Below, piece by piece: positions 5,079-7,671 of a stretch of 7,671 bases of DNA. The number at the start of each line of letters is the position of its first letter. Positions within the stretch are counted from its first letter, which is position 1. The DNA comes from Planctomycetota bacterium (lineage in GTDB: Bacteria > Planctomycetota > UBA8108 > UBA1146), in contig NZJA01000091.1 in the NCBI GenBank assembly GCA_002691835.1, positions 1 to 7,671 of the forward strand, read 5' to 3'. The notes under the pieces are model-generated. The model ran no database searches. It worked only from the letters and a program-made list of their open reading frames with translations, and had not been told where the DNA came from. The position numbers and the translations under genes are program-made.

Positions 5079-6902
5079 TTAGCCTGTATGATCTCTACCT
5101 AATATAGGCATTTGATCCATTGTGTTAAATCTTTCTTCTTCTATAGAGCCGGTTTCAAATATAATAGGTTTTACTATATCAATTTCATCCGAAGTATCTA
5201 TATTTAAATCTAATTTAATTTCGTTTTTAATTACTTTATTCATGTGCCTATTAGCACATAATGCTGATTCTTGTATTATTCTTTGTCCTGATAATGTAAT
5301 AGCTTCTGATAATATTACATTACCATATCTAAAACTACCTAATGCTGTTGCTCCATATAAACTATTAAGCAAAATTTTCATTGTATATTGCATTAAATAA
5401 TTATATTCACCCTTTACTGTGTCTTTAGCTTGATAAGCAGCTTTCATACGTCCTTTATAAATAACACGTTCTTCAAACCATTTTTTAAGAATTGTAGATA
5501 ATACTGACTCTCTATTTGTTTCAAAAAATACACCATTAGCTGATATAGCTAAGTTATTTTCTTCAATCATTTGAATTAATTTTCTTACAGGCACATATGC
5601 TTGTCTTCTGTGTTTGTTTTCTACTAATAATTCTTCTTCAGGATCACGTTCTTTTAAATCGTTAAGTGCCAATCTATTATTACGGTCATCTGAATCTATA
5701 ATACGACCCTTGAGTGTTTCTTTACCTATGTTAATTGACATTATTATAGATGGATACAGTGATGTTAAATCTTCATCAAACATATACTTGTATAGTCCTG
5801 CTTTGGGGCAAAAAAGGTAACCACCAGCATAATTCTTTTTATGAATTGGGTGTTCATCTCTTCTTGGTGGTATAATATTTTTACTTAATAAGTAAGCTGA
5901 AATTGCTCCATCTTGTGATACTGTATTAGCATATACTTCACTATAATTGTGTTTACCTTTATGTGATAGATTTTTAGTTAAAGCAATATATTGTAATTTT
6001 TCATCTAATTTTTGAAGTATTTCAACATCAACAAAGTTATATTGAATAAATTTATGTATATCAGTTTCAAATAATTGATCCAAATTACCTTCATATTCAA
6101 CCTTACCCATACCAACATACTTTTCTCCAATAGCATCTAATTTCCAGCTTGGTTCATCTTTCCAGCTATACTTTTTATGTAAACGAATATAATCAAGTGA
6201 TTCAACTCCTACAATTTCTACAAATTGATTACGCTTATACCAATATTGATTACCCTTTTTACAATTTACTACTCCAATAGGTGATAAATGTTTAGCAAAA
6301 TCCTCTCCAATGGTATTACACATTCTATAATACAAATAAGGGATATCAAAATAATCTGAATTATAACCAATTAAAATATCTGGATCGATATCTCTGATAT
6401 GCTCAATAAATTTACCTAATAATTCATTTTCTGTTCTACAAGGTATAATTTCTTTGTTTTTTGCTTTAGTATGTTTAAGTTGGTTTTTCTTATCAAGAAT
6501 TAAAATGTGCCAAGTATCAGGTGTTTTATCCCACCAAGCAATAGAGGTAATAGGCATAGGAGCACTTTCAATATATTCTTCAGTTAATGCTCCTCCAATT
6601 TCACACTCAATATCAAAAAATACTTCTCTATGACCAGTAGATGGGGTATCATCAGTTCCATATCTTTCAATAAGGAATTTCTGATATGGTTTCATATCAT
6701 GGAAATGAATATTTGAAGTTGTTTTATCCCATTTATATGTTTTGCTTAGTTTTTCACCATTAATCCCAGTAAATTCACCATCTGGGTCTTCAACATAAGC
6801 TGGATTCCACCATTCTATTTCATCGTAACCTGCTTCATCCCAAAGGTGGATTTTGAATTTGTTTTTCCCTAAACTTTTTGCAAAACATTTTTTATAACTC
6901 AT
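5079..6902 (-). CDS. 43A: Split family B DNA polymerase, N-terminal piece (exonuclease, motifs A and B)
   Basis: The 607-residue product is the front of a T4 gp43-type replicative polymerase. The 3'-5' proofreading exonuclease is complete: Exo I D97-I-E99, Exo II N181-SDYF-D186, and Exo III Y288-NFV-D292. Polymerase motif A is D378-LTSLYPSII, and motif B in the fingers is K509-ILLN-SLYG517. It ends ILGRDHTG and then two tandem stops, before motif C. From motif B to motif C the two pieces together span about 120 residues against about 60 in T4, so the break falls in a segment that is expanded here. Without the downstream piece it could proofread but not polymerise. The start overlaps the preceding 58-residue ORF by 11 bases. 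No intron core or intein residues are visible at the break. Confidence 0.95.
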   Translation of the reverse strand: MSYKKCFAKSLGKNKFKIHLWDEAGYDEIEWWNPAYVEDPDGEFTGINGEKLSKTYKWDKTTSNIHFHDMKPYQKFLIERYGTDDTPSTGHREVFFDIECEIGGALTEEYIESAPMPITSIAWWDKTPDTWHILILDKKNQLKHTKAKNKEIIPCRTENELLGKFIEHIRDIDPDILIGYNSDYFDIPYLYYRMCNTIGEDFAKHLSPIGVVNCKKGNQYWYKRNQFVEIVGVESLDYIRLHKKYSWKDEPSWKLDAIGEKYVGMGKVEYEGNLDQLFETDIHKFIQYNFVDVEILQKLDEKLQYIALTKNLSHKGKHNYSEVYANTVSQDGAISAYLLSKNIIPPRRDEHPIHKKNYAGGYLFCPKAGLYKYMFDEDLTSLYPSIIMSINIGKETLKGRIIDSDDRNNRLALNDLKERDPEEELLVENKHRRQAYVPVRKLIQMIEENNLAISANGVFFETNRESVLSTILKKWFEERVIYKGRMKAAYQAKDTVKGEYNYLMQYTMKILLNSLYGATALGSFRYGNVILSEAITLSGQRIIQESALCANRHMNKVIKNEIKLDLNIDTSDEIDIVKPIIFETGSIEEERFNTMDQMPILGRDHTG

Positions 6903-7068
6903 TTGGTCTTATCTGTGATAATATTTCCATTAATTCTTCAACTTCAAATTTACATAACTGCCCCTCACATAAATCTTGACAACACTTATCGGTATTAAGA
7001 TAAATAAATTCTAGTGATTTATCAACCTTTTCCCATTGTTCTTTAGATAATTGTTTCTGGGTCGCCAT
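6892..7068 (-). CDS. Small overlapping ORF, 58 residues, four cysteines
   Basis: Starting at ATG 7068, the minus strand encodes 58 residues with an N-terminal helix QLSKEQWEKVDKSLEFIYL (6-24), a cysteine stretch C29-C30-QDL-C34-EGQL-C39, and a C-terminal helix FEVEELMEILSQI (41-53), ending with TAA. It fills the 140-base space between the MazG-like gene and the polymerase, overlapping them by 26 and 11 bases, which is the pattern of a real phage gene rather than chance. The cysteine pattern could bind a metal or form disulphides. I do not recognise a family. The low complexity of A/T-rich DNA makes short ORFs common, so confidence is moderate. Confidence 0.6.
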   Translation of the reverse strand: MATQKQLSKEQWEKVDKSLEFIYLNTDKCCQDLCEGQLCKFEVEELMEILSQIRPNEL

Positions 7069-7615
7069 TAGGTAAACATTTTTCTATTTCATCCTGAGTA
7101 AAAAACTTACTCAAATCTGGTCTGTAATAATTAATTGATTTCATTACTTTCTTATCCCTTGATCTATAGACAATGTACCGTCCTTCCTCAAGTTTCTCAA
7201 AATGGCAGGCCTCACCTTGTTCCTTACTTCTTTGGCTGACGGTGAGTATGGCCTCTTCTTCAGTTTTACAAGCTTTTGACATATTACTTCCTTGTACCTC
7301 GAGATATGCTGGCCATACCTTATCCTTAAGACCATGTAACATAGCACCGTTCCCAAGGGAAACATAAGTAATGTCGCACAAAGCGTCCAAAACTTCCACA
7401 ATGTCGCCCCTTTCGCAAGCTTCTCTATATTCTTCGAGTTCCTCAAGTATAAAGTCGTATACAAATTGCCATTCTTTTTTCTCTGGAATAGTTGGTTCAT
7501 AGTTATTTGGTTTACCAAATGTATTATTAAATATTTCTACCTCATCAACAAATGGAACTTTGTTGACCTCTACAGGTAGTTTTTCTTCCTTAAATAGTTT
7601 TAATTGTTTACTCAT
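7043..7615 (-). CDS. MazG-like nucleotide pyrophosphohydrolase
   Basis: The 190-residue product has the all-alpha NTP pyrophosphohydrolase metal-binding pattern: E58-E59-LE-E62, then E74-VL-D77 and D81, within FILEELEEYREACERGDIVEVLDALCDI (the text is split at motif gaps: helix 1 at 55-66, helix 2 at 72-84). The segment SNMSKA (110-115) and an aromatic-rich N-terminal region VDEVEIFNNTFG (23-34) fit phage enzymes related to MazG and HisE. Such enzymes remove pyrophosphate from nucleoside triphosphates; in phages they are proposed to adjust nucleotide or (p)ppGpp pools during infection. It is upstream of the polymerase, consistent with a nucleotide-supply role. Its central part is GC-richer than neighbours (about 50% at 7201-7260 against about 28% at 2221-2280). 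The leader is A-rich with no Shine-Dalgarno. Confidence 0.85.
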   Translation of the reverse strand: MSKQLKLFKEEKLPVEVNKVPFVDEVEIFNNTFGKPNNYEPTIPEKKEWQFVYDFILEELEEYREACERGDIVEVLDALCDITYVSLGNGAMLHGLKDKVWPAYLEVQGSNMSKACKTEEEAILTVSQRSKEQGEACHFEKLEEGRYIVYRSRDKKVMKSINYYRPDLSKFFTQDEIEKCLPNGDPETII

Positions 7616-7671
7616 TTATAAATTTTAAAATTTGTTCTACTCTCTGCATCGGAGATCCAGTAACAGTTAAA
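7608..7671 (-). CDS. C-terminal end of an upstream gene, partial
   Basis: One minus-strand frame is open from the window edge to a TAA at 7610-7608 and encodes LTVTGSPMQRVEQILKFINE. The ending is helix-like and its stop overlaps the MazG-like start by 8 bases, the same arrangement seen at other junctions here. A second frame is also open over 19 codons, so this reading is favoured on composition and overlap only. The product cannot be identified. Confidence 0.45.
   Translation of the reverse strand, partial: LTVTGSPMQRVEQILKFINE

Noticed and set aside
4426..5081. Intein or split intein explaining the two polymerase pieces
   Set aside because: The N-terminal piece ends LGRDHTG with no Cys/Ser-led intein start, and the C-terminal piece has no His-Asn ending before motif C. 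A TAG directly before its ATG excludes a longer N-terminal extension.
7144..7518. A 124-codon open frame on the minus strand, overlapping the MazG-like gene
   Set aside because: It lies entirely within the MazG-like gene in another frame, has no recognisable motif, and the MazG-like frame has clear catalytic residues. The higher GC here explains the long second frame.

Overview
This window is a piece of an AT-rich tailed-phage genome of the T4-like (tevenvirus-type) class. All supported genes lie on the minus strand, so transcription runs from base 7671 toward base 1. The phage assignment rests on a T4 gp43-type family B DNA polymerase and a gp45-type sliding clamp in tightly packed genes that abut or overlap by a few bases, together with phage-typical accessory genes (MazG-like pyrophosphohydrolase, Hsp20, small cysteine-rich and membrane proteins). 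No start has a correctly spaced GGAGG-type Shine-Dalgarno sequence. The leaders are A-rich instead, which suggests, but does not prove, a Bacteroidota (flavobacterial) host. The marine or aquatic setting is inferred from gene content.

Region 7671-5079 holds the tail of an unidentified gene, a MazG-like nucleotide pyrophosphohydrolase, a hidden 58-residue ORF, and the N-terminal 607 residues of the DNA polymerase (3'-5' exonuclease plus polymerase motifs A and B). The polymerase gene stops there. Two small genes follow (an unknown 88-residue protein and a DUF6165-type 122-residue protein). The remaining 311 residues of the polymerase are then a separate gene that carries motif C (YVDTDS) and the thumb. 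The replicative polymerase is therefore split between motifs B and C, across its palm active site, with unrelated genes in the gap. The two products must assemble to give a working enzyme.

Region 3478-1350 carries a radical SAM/SPASM enzyme coupled by an ATGA overlap to the sliding clamp, then a short membrane protein and a zinc-ribbon-like protein. These genes overlap end to start and probably form one transcript with the polymerase genes.

Region 1349-1 is a chaperone block: a small heat-shock protein (Hsp20) with its own 110-base leader, an unknown 103-residue protein, a clear GroES co-chaperonin, and, starting 2 bases after GroES and running off the window, the first 28 codons of a GroEL-type chaperonin. 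A phage GroES-GroEL pair next to Hsp20 is unusual, because T4 encodes only the divergent co-chaperonin gp31. Two related CTAG-centred inverted repeats sit on either side of hsp20. No gene-free stretch exceeds about 110 bases, and I saw no tRNA, CRISPR array, insertion sequence or plus-strand gene.
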